Positions 10,821-22,570 of a DNA stretch of 32,590 nt are shown one piece after another. The DNA is from Cylindrodendrum hubeiense (taxonomy: Eukaryota > Ascomycota > Sordariomycetes > Hypocreales > Nectriaceae): the NCBI GenBank assembly GCA_014621425.1, contig JAANBB010000443.1, positions 1 through 32,590 on the forward strand. Direction: 5' to 3'. Both the position numbers and the translations under genes were made by a program. Within the stretch, counting starts at the first letter, position 1. Each line of letters begins with the position of its first letter. Below the pieces are notes generated by a model. The model saw only the letters and a list, made by a program, of their open reading frames with translations, searched no databases and was not told the DNA's origin.

Positions 10821-12954
10821 CGACCGAGAGTTGAGGAACCCAACTATTGATACGCCAGAGTTGGAATGGATGTTAGTTGCGAGAGTCTCAGAACAAGATA
10901 ATCTAAAAACATATACAAGAAACGCTACAAAATCAGACTATCAAAGAAGACAGTTACTGCCCTCTTCAAATCCAAAGATACCTGAGCTGGTTTCTTTCTT
11001 CGCCTGTATTAACCCAAGACTCGATCCTCACTTGCTAAATAAACCGAGTGTATAGCCATGCATGGAATATAGTCCAGGGTCAGGTAGAGGATCCAGGGGT
11101 TCCCATAGTCACTATTCGTCGCTGTGACTAGACTTCCCAACATATAATCTCCAAATGGGCATCCTGAAGCCGGTAGCTTGTTGTTATGTGACGTCTGCAG
11201 TACAGATCTCATTCCTCAATTACAGGGTGTTGCTGGCCCATTGTTGGCCTTTGATCTTGGAGGACCGTAGCGGTTTCATATTGTTCGATCAAAATGCCGT
11301 AGTGTTCAATCTTAGTAGCCTTTAAGAGCTTACTCATGGTGAACCTCGTCCTCTTCCTAGGTTAGATTTGAACGAGGAGAGAACAAACCGTAAAAGTGTC
11401 CGACTTATTAAATTAAGGCGAAGAAGGATGACATGGTAAACTCCTAGATGGCGATCCTACGCCTGTGAATATATGCTATGAGTGATATCACGTATTGGTC
11501 TTGAAACCATGCCGTGAGTGTCATTTTGGTCAATCTGAGGCGGCTATTCCGAAGCCGGCAGTGGTATGACGATCGTTCGAGGGCAGGGAAACTTCGGGGT
11601 CTTAGGGTGTCTTACATGAACATCAGTGCAGTCAAGATAGATGGCTAATTGAGAAAACCGAGGAGTGCTATACCGAAGCTCATTCTCTCTCGACGATGAT
11701 CACACTGCGAACATCGGAGAGTCGAATACTATATTCTATACTCCTGAGTCTGCCTCCGTACTAGCTTGATACTAAAATACCAGGACCTTTACTCTTGAAC
11801 CTTCCTGGGATGTTCGGAAGAACTTGGGGATTCGTTGTGATGGTGGAGATTGTAGTCATTTATCTTATCTTGCTTAGCCTGGGCGGAACTAGTGGCGATG
11901 ATGGCCTTGGAAGGACCCTGAATGGCGCGCTGGAGGGGATATTCCCAGTCTTTTTATTTGGGCCGTTGGGGACATGTAGAGAAGAAAAAAAAGATGACTG
12001 AATAGCGGAGTTATTGAGCTTTCACATGTTCTCTTCTGTTAACCCTATAGGGGCGGTGTTGCCTGTTGAAAAAAATGAAGAAGAAAAGATGAAAAAAATA
12101 CTGGAGGTGTCGATGGCCCCATCGCGGTAGAGCAACAAAGCGCCCCGAGTTGTGGGGGAGCTCTCCGAAAATGACGTCGGTAAAACTGCCCCTCCTTGGA
12201 CCCCGATTTCTTGACAACCAGCCCGGAGCAGCAACATGGCCATGGATGCCAACGAGTATTTGTTGAATCCCTTGTATGAGATGAGTCTGCCCACCCATCA
12301 TGTCCCGTAAAGGCCCCCCAGCGCCTAACAATGCTGTTGTGAGGACAGTCGGCATTTAACTGTGGTTCAGCGCCTGGTCCCCGCCACAACTCATCAGGCC
12401 CAGCCACTGGGATTTTGGTGCCTCGTGAGGCCCAGCCAAGACTCTTGGGCAATGAGTGATCAGAACCTGCGGGCATTGATGGGCTCACCGCGGAAATGCA
12501 ACGGCATGGGCGGCGGTTGAGAGGAATAAATATAGGACCGAAATCGGTCCACCTCTACGCAGACCTCGCCTCGAATGTGTTTTAATTCTTTCGCTCGTCG
12601 GTGTGTGTCGGGGTGTTAAGTTCTCCGCATTTGTTGCTATACCCGTGGAAAGCTCGATGCTTGCAGGCACTACATCCGCTATCTCCATTCCTCTCCCACT
12701 CTCACAAGTGTCCCAGGTACATCGTGTCGGTCATTCCAATACCTAACCCAGCAGCTCCCAAACACCTGTCTGGAACTCTGATGGAAACCAACAGCGCCAT
12801 GAGGCATAATTAGTTTCCGTCTCAAGTGAATGGCCCCGTCCCGCGCTTAGTCAGCTGGCCTGATCAATGCGTCGCCCTCCGAACGTCCACGCGACCATGT
12901 CCTAGTAGTAGATCTACCAACCTCACATCTCCCGACAGTGCGATCCCGGTCAAA
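10821..12954. other. Gene-free region between Nudix and APH-like genes
   Basis: About 2.1 kb with no gene I can support. The left part is the Nudix 3' flank; the right part is the promoter and leader of the phosphotransferase-like gene, with a TATA-like block and an inverted repeat near 12525-12550. Short open frames near 11800-12000 and 12010-12490 lack protein character. Confidence 0.55.
12522..12550 (+). promoter_or_regulatory. TATA-like box with adjoining CCG-N4-CGG inverted repeat
   Basis: A GGAATAAATATA block (12522-12534 region) is followed at once by a 7-base inverted repeat with a 2-base centre, 12535-12550. Its core is CCG-AAAT-CGG, the type of paired triplet that Zn(II)2Cys6 fungal regulators bind. 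It lies about 400 bases before the start codon of the APH-like gene. The palindrome is seen directly; its role as a promoter element is inference. Confidence 0.35.
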
Positions 12955-14680
12955 ATGGCTTCCTCGACGACCCTTCCGCTGCTGGCGGGCAAGATCACCC
13001 TTTCGGACGCATTGGACGACGAAAACGACATCCTCGAACAGCTCTCCTACCCCGCAAAGCGCTCAGACTTCTGCGCCGACCTCGTCACCCATTCCGACGA
13101 CATTAAAGACATTGTGTCACACCACCTGGGCGTCTCCGGGGCCTCATGCCAGGTCCCCGCCGTCGACGAATGGATCCACGGCAGCTTCAACGTCTGCATT
13201 CCCGTATACGTCAATGACGAGAAGAAGGCCATCATCCGCTTCCCCTTGCCCTACAAGGTTGGCGAATCGACCCACCCAGGCAATGCCGAGGAGAAGATCC
13301 GCTGCGAGGTTGCTACGTATGCATGGATGCAGACCAACTGCCCCTCGGTTCCAATTCCCACTCTCTGGGGCTTTGGCTTCCCCGAGGGTCCAAGTGTAGG
13401 AGCCCCAGGTCAATCGTCTCACGACCCATACTGACTGTCCGTGTCTGCAGTTTACCCTCCTCGCTCAAGCCCCCCTCTTCACACGACTCGGCTGGTACAT
13501 ACGAGGCTTCTTTTCTTGGATGCTAGGAGGACCTTCTCGATCCCGTTATGCCATCCACCCACACGGCCAGAAGCTCACATCTGGATATTTGCTCTTGGAC
13601 TACGTGGACGATGGACGCATGCTGTCCGAGACTTGGGAAACTGGCCGTGACGACCAGGCACGACGCACCACACTGTTTGGATCCCTAGCCCGCGTCATCC
13701 TTACGCTTGCAAAGGTTCCGCTGCCTCAAATCGGCTCCCTGACCATGGACAACCGAGGCGTGGTTACCCTGACAAACCGACCCCTCAAACGACAACTCCA
13801 CCAACTCGAAAACCTAGGAATCTCAACCGACATTCCCCGAGATAGGACCTACATCTCCAGTGAAGAATACCTGCTGGATATTCTAGCATGCCACGACAAC
13901 CGAGTCCGCGACCACCCCAACTCAATTATGGATGAGGCCGATGGCCATTCCCTGCTCTCTGCATTGACGGTTATGCGGGCTCTTGTACCACAATTCATCG
14001 ACCGGGAACGACGACACGGCCCCTTCTCTCTCATGCTCACAGATCTCCATCCAAGCAACATCTTTGTAGACGAGGATTGGAACCTGAAATGCCTTATCGA
14101 TCTGGAATGGACATGTTCGCAGCCAATAGAGATGCTCCGCTTCCCACATTGGTTGTCTGGCCGATCGATGGTTGAAGTTACGGATGAGGCTTTGCTCACT
14201 TTCAACGAGCGATATGAGGAGTTCTTGACCATCCTCGAGGCTGAGCAGACAGTTTCTTCAACTGAGACTGAAGGTGAGGGTGAGGACGAGGGCGAGACTA
14301 AGACTGAGAGTGTGACCCCGTACGCAGAAATAATGCGGGCTGGATGGGATTATGGAAACGTTTGGTATTTCAACGCTTTGGAGAGTTTCTCGGGACTCTA
14401 CAACATATTCATCCAACACGTCCAGCCGGAATACGGAGACGAGGCTGTAGGAAGCTGGAAGGAGTTTCAGCAATCCTCGTGGCCATACTGGGCACCTGGC
14501 ACCAGGCAGTTCATTGCCGGCAAGGTCCAGCAAAAGCAACAGTATTTGGACCAGATCCGGATCGCATTTGAGCGCAAGGATGAGGAAGAATTCGAGGATG
14601 AGACCGAGACTGAGACTGAGACTGAGGATGAGTCTGAAGACGATTTTGCCAACGACCTCTCTAGCTCACGAGGCCTATAA
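12955..14680 (+). CDS. Aminoglycoside-phosphotransferase (APH) fold protein, fungal phosphotransferase family
   Basis: Two exons, 12955-13395 and 13451-14680, with a 55-base GT-AG intron containing a CTGAC branch site; 556 residues. The start is the first in-frame ATG, in a good context (CAAAATGG). Kinase-fold elements are visible: WIHGSFNVC (73-81) at the nucleotide loop position, IIRFP (93-97) where a lysine strand is expected, a conserved EEKIRCEVATYAWM helix (112-125), the catalytic loop LTDLHPSNIF (Asp345, Asn350) and IDLEW with the metal-binding Asp364. The His-Gly of the classical HGD motif is replaced by Leu-Thr, as I recall for many fungal members. Two acidic low-complexity stretches follow: a Thr/Glu/Gly block about 415-433 and an (Glu-Thr)n tail near 550. 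Substrate and role are unknown; resistance to a drug should not be assumed. Confidence 0.9.
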
Positions 14681-15663
14681 GGCCCATTGTCGGTGCTCAT
14701 TTTCTCAAAGAAGAGTCTTGTAATTCAGATCACTAGCACAGTACTGCAATTGCAATGGCTCACGAACAGCACCTTGTTAAGAGACCAACGAACAAACCAT
14801 GTCCATCATATGACGAGGCTCGCGCCTTAAAAAAATAAAACTCCCAACTCATTGCCTTTCACCCAATCCCATGACCCCCAATACGTCCCTGTAACCCCTT
14901 CACCGCCTGTTTGGCCCTAGCTTTCCATGCTAGGATCATGCGACGTCCATTTTAGCGCCCGCCGGCTTAGCGTCCTCCGGTATCCTCTCGACTCGGTCTT
15001 ACTTGTCGGCCGTTCTCTAAAAGGAGACCTCATACCCTTTGGCTTGGATTCTCTCGACTGCCCCGTGACAGGCACCACCACTACGCCAGAGGGGTTCGGC
15101 AGGGGCGGTTTCACGACTTTATATTCCAGTTGCTGATGTGGCGTCCGGGAGAGCGGGAGTGGGCGTGGGAATTCCTAGGTTACCGATGACGATAGTTCGC
15201 TTTGGAGGATATCACCAGGCAATATATCCGCTTGCCAGTACCGAAAACAACTAAACATATGCGCTATCCAATATTCAAATTGTCTGCAAATAAATGGGTT
15301 GCCTTTGCCTTGTGCTTCGGGTGAGCGACAGGTTGGACCTGGCCCTGGTGGCACTGAACGGGCTATTGCACCGGGGCGTCCATGTCACAGTTCAAGATGA
15401 AAGGGCCAGTCCCTAAGTTGGTCCACAATGATCAAGTAGTCTTATTCCTGATTATATCTACCCATGTTTTGGGACTATGATTCAACACCACGCCGTTAGC
15501 TCCGCCCAGAGATTCCTATGGCAGCCACCCATCTTTCCTTCATCCCGCAGACTCCAGTGTATCAGACATAAGCGTAACCACCATGAACAGCCTACATTCT
15601 TGTATTGATTTACATCATGTTCCCCGTATCACGACCGCCCGTCACAACGAGAGCATAGGTTGT
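14681..15663. other. Convergent intergenic region, APH-like and Gyp2 3' flanks
   Basis: Both neighbouring genes end here. It contains a small perfect hairpin, CCTAGC-(7)-GCTAGG at 14916-14934, and a GGCCT-ATA-AGGCC inverted repeat at 14672-14684 that overlaps the APH-like stop codon. No gene is apparent. Confidence 0.55.
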
Positions 15664-18600
15664 TCAACCTTCAAACTCAACCACCCCTGACCCCTGGGTC
15701 GATGTGGCAGTATTGGCGCGAGGCCGACCCTCGTTAGGGTCAGGATCCAACAAGCTTTTGCTGGGCGACTTTGCTGCTGCGCCAGCCTCTGCATCTGCCC
15801 CATCCAATAGGTCTCTGTCTGAACTCCTCACGGACCGACGCTCGATATCTGTGCTGGTGCCCGCAGGCCCCTTCCTCACGCCAACCTCAACGCCCACGTC
15901 ATAATCGTCGTCTTCGTCGTCCTCTGGTCTCTGCCCGGGCAGCGCGTTCTTCTCCAGTTCCTTCTGGGCCTCGTCCATTCGTCTCCGGACTTCAGTTGCC
16001 ACACGCATACCGTCCGTGACGATGTTGTCCAACACTCCTCGAAGACCTCGACCAGCTCCCACGGCGCCAGGGGGAGGTGGAGGAGGCGGTCGAGCACCAA
16101 AACCGAGGCTGGAGAATGTGGTGAGTGATGGCGTTGACGAGTAGGGGGTGGCGTTTTGGAGCCCCTCAATGATATGGAAGGATGCAGGGAACGACGACTC
16201 GAAGAATTGCTCGAGCAGCTCATCGGCAAGCACAACCATCCTGAAAGTCGGTAGAGTAAGCTGGAGAGGGTTTGCAGGGTCGAGAGCGGCGTTAGCTGCC
16301 TCGGATTTTGCTTTGGAAACCTGGCGATGTAAAACGTTGTTGCCTCCTCCAGAGGTGCCATCGGATCTCTTTGCCTTCGTAGGGGTGGTCTCTGGCGATT
16401 CAAGACCCAAAAGGTCTTCTTCGTCATCCTCCGACTCATCCTCATCATCGCCAATGGCAAACGCGTCGCTACTTGGTGTCGTGGGTGTCGCTGGGGTTTC
16501 CTCAGATTGGCTGCTGACTGGGTCGGCGTATTCGAAGCATCGCCTGATGAAAGCACTAACACTTCCCAAAAATCGCTCGTTGTTCGAAGCTCCATGGTTC
16601 AGACTGCTTTGCGAGTCGTTTCCAGCGGCGTCAGTTTCCAGTGTGATGCTCGAGGCGCTACCACTCAGTGTTCCCTCCAGCCCGCGTCGCGAGAGGAACA
16701 ACAGAGCCTCAGATATCCGTAGTATGCCCTCTCGATCCACCTTGCCATCCTCGTCGTCGTCGTAGAGTTCAAAGAAGTATGTGATTGTTCCCATAATATC
16801 GCGTCTGCCCTTGATCTGTGCGAGGCCAGTGACGACGTTCTGGAGGGTCAACGCAGAAGTACCATCCACGTCCCATTTCTTGAAAAGACGCTGTAAAAAC
16901 TCATGTTCTGCCGGCTCTGGTCCTGTACCCCAGGGCGATGGCATTTCCGATGGCCGTCTCGCGCTGTTGAACATGGCCTGTCTGTCGATGCTTGGCGAAT
17001 CGGAGATAGCCCACTTCGACATGCTGGCAAGGAATTCTCGGAAAGCATCGTAGTCCATCAGACTGGTGCTTGGTCCTAAGCCGACGCGGCCCTTCTCGAC
17101 TTGGTTTTGAGGAGCGGCGAAGAGCTCTGACGCGCGTGACCTGCTCGCCTTGGCTCGTCGTATCTTCTCCTCTTGAATCGTCATATCCCGCTGTTGTCGC
17201 TCGTACAAGATATTGTAGAACCGATCGTAGAGCGCTCCCAAATCTTCTGCGCTCAGCAGCTTGCTGTCAGAGCCCAGGTTTCGGATGGCTGTCCTCTTGG
17301 CGAAGTTCTCAATGTTATTGAGAACGGCGTCCTTGTTCTTGAGACGCAACTCGGTGATGCTGCTATGTGTGATTCCAGCGAATTCTTTGAAAGCCACCAC
17401 CATGAGCTCCTGGAATCGAGTGACTGCGCGAAGCTTGGGGTTATTCGAAGTAGGGTGCGCAGATTCATCCAGTCTAACAAAGTATCCCTTAAGGACGGAA
17501 ATGAAAGCACCGTCATCGGGAGCATCAAGCAGCTCCTCTCCATTAATTCGCAGAATTGCCAACCCAACCTGGAAAAGAACCTTGGGGCCTTCGACAAAGA
17601 AAACGTCTAATACACGGAAGGCAAAAACAAGGGGCATCGAGTTGATGTAGAGGGAGAGGAACCAGGGCAGAGACACAACCGACAACTGGATATCGCTCTT
17701 GACCAGATGATCCCAGAGAATCGGCATCGTCCTCTCGACCAGCGACTCGAAAACCTTTTGGTCAAGTAGGGTGCCGTACATAGTTGTAGAGTAGTAGCCG
17801 GGGACCAAGCGGTCGCAGAGAGCAGAGAGTAGGAAGAAGGCCTGGGCCTCGTTCATGTAAATGAGAAGCGCCGCCACGACGATGTTCATGGCTTGACAGT
17901 ATCCAACATCGGCATCGACCCAACTATAGGCGGTCAAAACCCGGCGCAAGCGTCCAATACCCTCTTCGCTCTGGAAACCTGGGTACTCGGGCAGACTGCG
18001 GTTAAGGTCCTTCTCAATCTCATCGATAGCGAGCGATTCCTGGCCCTCAAACTTGGTCAGGGTCTGGGTATATAGTCCAGGGTTCTCCAGTCGCAGGTAT
18101 ATGGATCCAGATGTCAACTCCCATATCTCACCCCTAAGTCTGTTGGGCAGACCAACTCGAATGAGCTTGTGGAAGGTAGGTTGGCGGAGCAAGGTGAAGT
18201 TCCTCCCGTTGTCCCGTAGATATTCAGCCCATAGGCGCATCTTGGCTCTGTCTCGCAGCTTCTTTGCGTCACCGGGGTATCGAAAAATCATGCCCAGCCC
18301 CGCATTGGGTGGGTTGGCATTCTTCCTTTCCTCTGGGCGCAACAGATACTCGGAATAGCATTCAGAAACGACCCGGCGTAGCTTGCCAACGCTGCCAACC
18401 CCGGCCCTCAGGCCTTTCTTCAACCCGTCGCAGAAGCGTTCGCAGGCTTGTCTGGTACCGGCCAGATGGATTGTGATGCGCTGTTCCCGGTTGTCTTTCT
18501 TGTTGTTGTCCTTGTCTTTGGGGTTGTCGCCGAGGAGGGCATTCCAGGTCGTGAGGGCAAGCGCGAACTGGATCGCACAAGGTCAGTTTCAAGATGTGAT

Positions 18601-19046
18601 ACGGATTCTGGGATTCCGTACCTGGAAATTCTGGCTATTCAATCGCTCGACCCTCCGGATCGCACACAGGGGAAAGCTGAAGCCATTGCCGCTGGGCCCC
18701 CACCATGGGTTTGACCGGTGAAGGCGGAAGACGTTGAGGTGCTGGCGGACTGCAGGAAGCTGGTAGGCGTGGTCGAGAAGCACATGTAGTGCTCGGAGAG
18801 ATGTAGCTTGCCAGCATAGTGCCAACCCCGATCATGGTCCTTGTCGCCCTGGGTGGCGTTGGACGGCGGGATGGTTAGCTCAGCATTGATCTCGTAGAGG
18901 GGCGTCTGGGAGGCGGGAAGGCGGAATTGGTTCTGGAAGAGGGACGGCTTGGAGGGGTTTCGGTCGGAGTTGGTGAGATTGAGCCCTTGGGTGGGGTCGA
19001 TGAACTGCTGAGCCTTTTGCACGATGTTCGTCAGGTTGGAGAACAT
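15664..19046 (-). CDS. GYP2: Gyp2-type Rab GTPase-activating protein (GRAM, TBC, EF-hand), with a one-base frameshift
   Basis: Exons are 19046-18622 and 18567-15664, separated by a 54-base GT-AG intron at 18568-18621. The first exon is broken by an apparent one-base loss in the five-C run at 18697-18701 (five Gs on the sense strand): upstream the frame reads TGQTHGGG, downstream the conserved SGNGFSFPLCAIRRVERLNS continues in another frame. With the frame corrected the protein would have about 1109 residues. Domains: GRAM (about 45-150), TBC (about 281-490) with the arginine finger IEKDLNR (326-332) and glutamine finger YCQ (365-367), and an EF-hand pair with loops near 708 and 745. The rest is acidic and low-complexity, with a polyproline stretch near the end. 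TBC proteins of this type stimulate GTP hydrolysis by Rab/Ypt GTPases in membrane traffic. ATG 19046 gives MFSNLTNIVQKAQQF, the conserved family start. Confidence 0.9.
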
Positions 19047-19441
19047 GGCTTCGATCAGCGGCGCATGGCGGGAGGGGAGGTCGGGGGAAGCGGGCGGCAC
19101 GGGCGGTGCAACGACGGAGAGGCGGCCTGGACCTGGAGGATGGAGAGGGAGAGAGAACGATTCCGGATGCTGCTGGAGAAGCGGGAATGAAGGTGAAGAC
19201 AGCGGCGGGAAGCGGCTGAAGATTCGAGATGGAAAAGAGAGAGAGAGCGAGCTGCGAGTCGTCGGTATCTGGACACCACGAGGTGAGAAGTGGCGGGCTG
19301 ACAGTCCTACGTGCCCCAGCCCAGTTACGGTGGAGCTTTCTACAGGTCGCCCTCCACTAGGTACCCTAGCTCCCTGGGGAGGTCTCTAGTGGGTTCCGCA
19401 TGGGCGTTTCTTCAGGGCAAGCTCCCCTGAAACTGCTGCTT

Positions 19442-19479
19442 GCGGCCAGTAAACCAGTGGGGGACACTGTACTGGCCGC
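19442..19479. repeat. Strong inverted repeat / hairpin in the Gyp2 upstream region
   Basis: GCGGCCAGTA at 19442-19451 is the exact reverse complement of 19470-19479. Inside it CAGTG (19455-19459) pairs with CACTG (19465-19469) around a five-base loop. Together this is 15 base pairs with one three-base bulge. It is far from any coding exon, about 400 bases upstream of the Gyp2 start. Confidence 0.7.
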
Positions 19480-22305
19480 GGCTGACCTGGTGTCTTTCAG
19501 CTTTACTCGCACATCGTCCATTGTGGCGCGCACTGTGGCATAGGCCCAGACCACACGCTGACGCCCCTGCTTTCCAGCTGCGGCGGCCTGACTACCCTGG
19601 AGCAACCGGTGACGATTCGCTGGTATGCCTGAGTGACCTAACAATAGCAGCCATTCTGCATTCCTATCGAGACGAGTCTATCTCCCTACCTGCGTCACAA
19701 TGAAACGGTCTCCCTTTAGCCAAGCCTTGTTGCCGGACAACTAAATAACAAGTGAAATTCACTGGGTACGTCTGAGTGTTGCGGCGGCGTCGGATGTTCA
19801 CCACCATCTGGTCTGGAATTTGCTTTGTTGCGACAGAGACCACTCATTATCTAAGCAGCTCCGCGTCAGCTTTCGGGGAGCTTATCACCACTGCCATCGG
19901 CGACCATCAGGGATCGAGCGGGCTTTGGTTGATCGGCCCGCCCAGTCACATTTATCATCACATGACCCAATACTTGAATTTACTCCCACCTGAGCGAGTA
20001 ACGTGATAGTCGTGGAACCTACCTAGGGAGGGCGCATGGAGATGAAATATGTGAATTTGTGACACCAACACAGAGCCTACCTACGCACCCACCTTGGGTT
20101 CTCAGTAAGATACACGAAGAAACATGCACCAAAACCCCCTAATATTTAGTGAGTATTTATACATTATTACTATCACAGTCTCGGGAAATCCGAGTTTAGA
20201 TAGAACGCATGATGGAAAACTGATGCGTTGTGCGCTGCCAATGAGAAAGGCATCATTATTAAGTTTTTAACGGGTTTTGTTACCCAAATGTTTTAAACAC
20301 CGCCTGCTCAATATTTCAATTTCACGCGTTTGCTAACTCTCTCCAACGCTCTGGCTTTCTTCCCTGATAACTTGAATGTTGCTGTGCCTATCGCCGTGTA
20401 AGCCAGAAAAAAACTGGAACCATGTCTGGCCCCCTGTATAGTCAAAATCCCCATGCTGGTCCTCTGCTGCGCCCGAACCTTGAGTTCTGACCGGGGGTAT
20501 TCGTATGGTATGCTGTACCTGCTGACTTGCTGTGGCTGTGGCTGTGAATTCTGCTGCGGCTCTGTGTCAGGGATCGTAGATCGAGTGTGGCATAGACAAG
20601 CTGTGTGATACATACAGGCGGCCATCGAGGGGTTCTAAATTTGGCAATTGACGAGTTTGGCTCCCTTTTCGGCTGCATTTGTTGCGACTCCAATTTATGC
20701 GAATTGTGTGTAAATAGACGGATATGGATGCGTCACTCGAGTACGTGTGTTTGAATTTGGGAGCGGAGACGGAGGGGACAGGCGGGTGATCTGGATGCGT
20801 CGCCCTAGCCCGAGTCCTTGCTACAGTAGCAATTCACTTTGAATGATGATGTCGAAGATGACTCCGTAAACGCTATGGTAACGAAGATGGACAATTTACG
20901 GACGATGGAGCTTCGGTATGCGGTTCGTGGTCTGTTGGCGAATAGCGATGTGGTGCTGGGCAAGGAGGCCGAGGACCGATGAAGGCGGGTTTTGTAAGCA
21001 GTTCTGTAAGTATGTGAGGGGGAGCTGAATGGAAAATGGGAAAAGATCAAGCGTATCTAAGTTAAATATATAGACACATTATATGAACGAAGTGAGACTA
21101 GACTCCGAAGAAAGTGATTTTGGAGCTGGATCGTGGCCCTTCTAAGCTATCTCATCATGGCAGGGATCAGAGCCGCAACAGCTAACCTCAGGCTCAACTT
21201 ACCTTGCTCCAGATAATTTGTCACCGGTCCCATTGTAAATGGTGTTAAATATATACATTTGCCTTGGTTTCATCCTCGTAGCTTCCCCGGTTCGTGTAAC
21301 TTGATTTCTGGCGAGTCAAGGACTTGGATAAACAGCCAACTCCTCGAGTTTAAGATAGAGTGAATCAACCACTATCTAGCGCCCTACAGTCAGGCGGATA
21401 TAAACTCTGTGTTTTGTTTATTATTTTCATGTCTCGCCACTTTGAAAGCTGGGATCCTGCGAAAGATGGGGTGATTTTATTGTCCCCAGTCTTGGGAGCT
21501 GATGCTACGACCTTGCTGGCTATAAGAAGTGAATGACAATGATTTGCACCCATAATCCCAAAGTAAGTTACCTGTGCAGCTAGTTAATCATCGGACGCGG
21601 ACAACGCCTACATCTTTGTGCAACCTTGAGGCGTGATGTTGGTAGTTTAATGACTCGATGTGCTTGGGATGAAACACACCACCCCACGTTGCGTGCTGCC
21701 CATCCGATCTCATCCCATCCTTTGGTAACATGGCATGCATAGTACCGCCATGTACAGGTCCGTCCATTCATTAAATTCCCGCTCAATACACACCGGATCA
21801 GAACACCCAGGAACATCAGACGCGTGGGGGTTGGGAATGGCGGGGGGGTGGTCGATGCAACCCCCAAGCAGCCGGACCTGGTGGGCATGTCACGGGGGAG
21901 GGAACTACCTCGTAGGCGATTGCGCCCAGTCACAATTACCGAGAAATGCATTTCCCGGGATGGCGATGCCGGGGGGCAAGAGAGTGACATGAGTGACAGT
22001 CAGATTTACCGATAATGCAGCTTCTGCAGCCCTTGATCTGTCCTGCGCCGAGCGATTCGTTCGGTTGGGTGGTCGGTGGACGTTGGGCAGTTTTGGGGGC
22101 TATTATAAATTAGTCGTCGGCGAAAGGACCGGCTTGGCTCTCGTTTGTCTGTTGTAATAGGTACGTATGTGTACCATGTGAATGCTGAATCCCTGCAGTT
22201 TGGGTGATTCAACCGGGAGTCCCCCCCCCATCTGTTGCCCCTCTCATTCTCCCTTCACCTTGGTCTGAGCCATCTGCAACGGGAATGGTTGCACGATTGC
22301 GGGTT

Positions 22306-22324
22306 CGTCTCGTCTCGTCTCGTC
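22306..22324. repeat. (GTCTC)n short tandem repeat
   Basis: Three full CGTCT/GTCTC five-base units plus a partial unit. Non-coding. Confidence 0.7.
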
Positions 22325-22388
22325 ACATCTCACAGTTTACGGTGGTTGGGAGAGGCGCACGTGAATCGAGTCAATGTTGCAGAGTTAA

Positions 22389-22432
22389 GTAGACGCAAAG
22401 TAGACGCAACGTAGTCGCAAAGCAGACTAAGC
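22389..22432. repeat. 11-base tandem repeat, about four units
   Basis: Units GTAGACGCAAA, GTAGACGCAAC, GTAGTCGCAAA and a decayed fourth copy follow directly on one another. Non-coding, in the PKA upstream region. Confidence 0.75.
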
Positions 22433-22507
22433 ACAAGAGGCCGTGTTTCCCCAACTGCGCGCCACCATGATCCCTCCAGGCGGTCGCTAACCACGACCCA
22501 CAGCGCA

Positions 22508-22570
22508 CTATCCACTATCGACTATCCACCACCCACCATCCACCGCCCGCCATCCACCACCCACCAACCG
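22508..22570. repeat. Degenerate CCACC/CTATCCA low-complexity tract
   Basis: Imperfect repeats of ACTATCCA and CCACCCACC over about 60 bases within the pyrimidine/C-rich PKA promoter region. Confidence 0.6.

Noticed and set aside
11810..12001. Small hydrophobic peptide frame (VEIVVIYLILLSLGG)
   Set aside because: Only about 63 codons from the first true ATG, no supporting neighbours or leader signals. A chance hydrophobic frame cannot be excluded.
12955..14680. An antibiotic resistance gene
   Set aside because: The aminoglycoside phosphotransferase fold is very common in fungi, and these members are not known as resistance determinants. The fold name does not define the substrate.
18660..18720. 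A very short intron (12-24 bases) to explain the Gyp2 frame change
   Set aside because: GT and AG words exist, but introns this short are not credible in fungi, and the conserved protein needs the bases between them.
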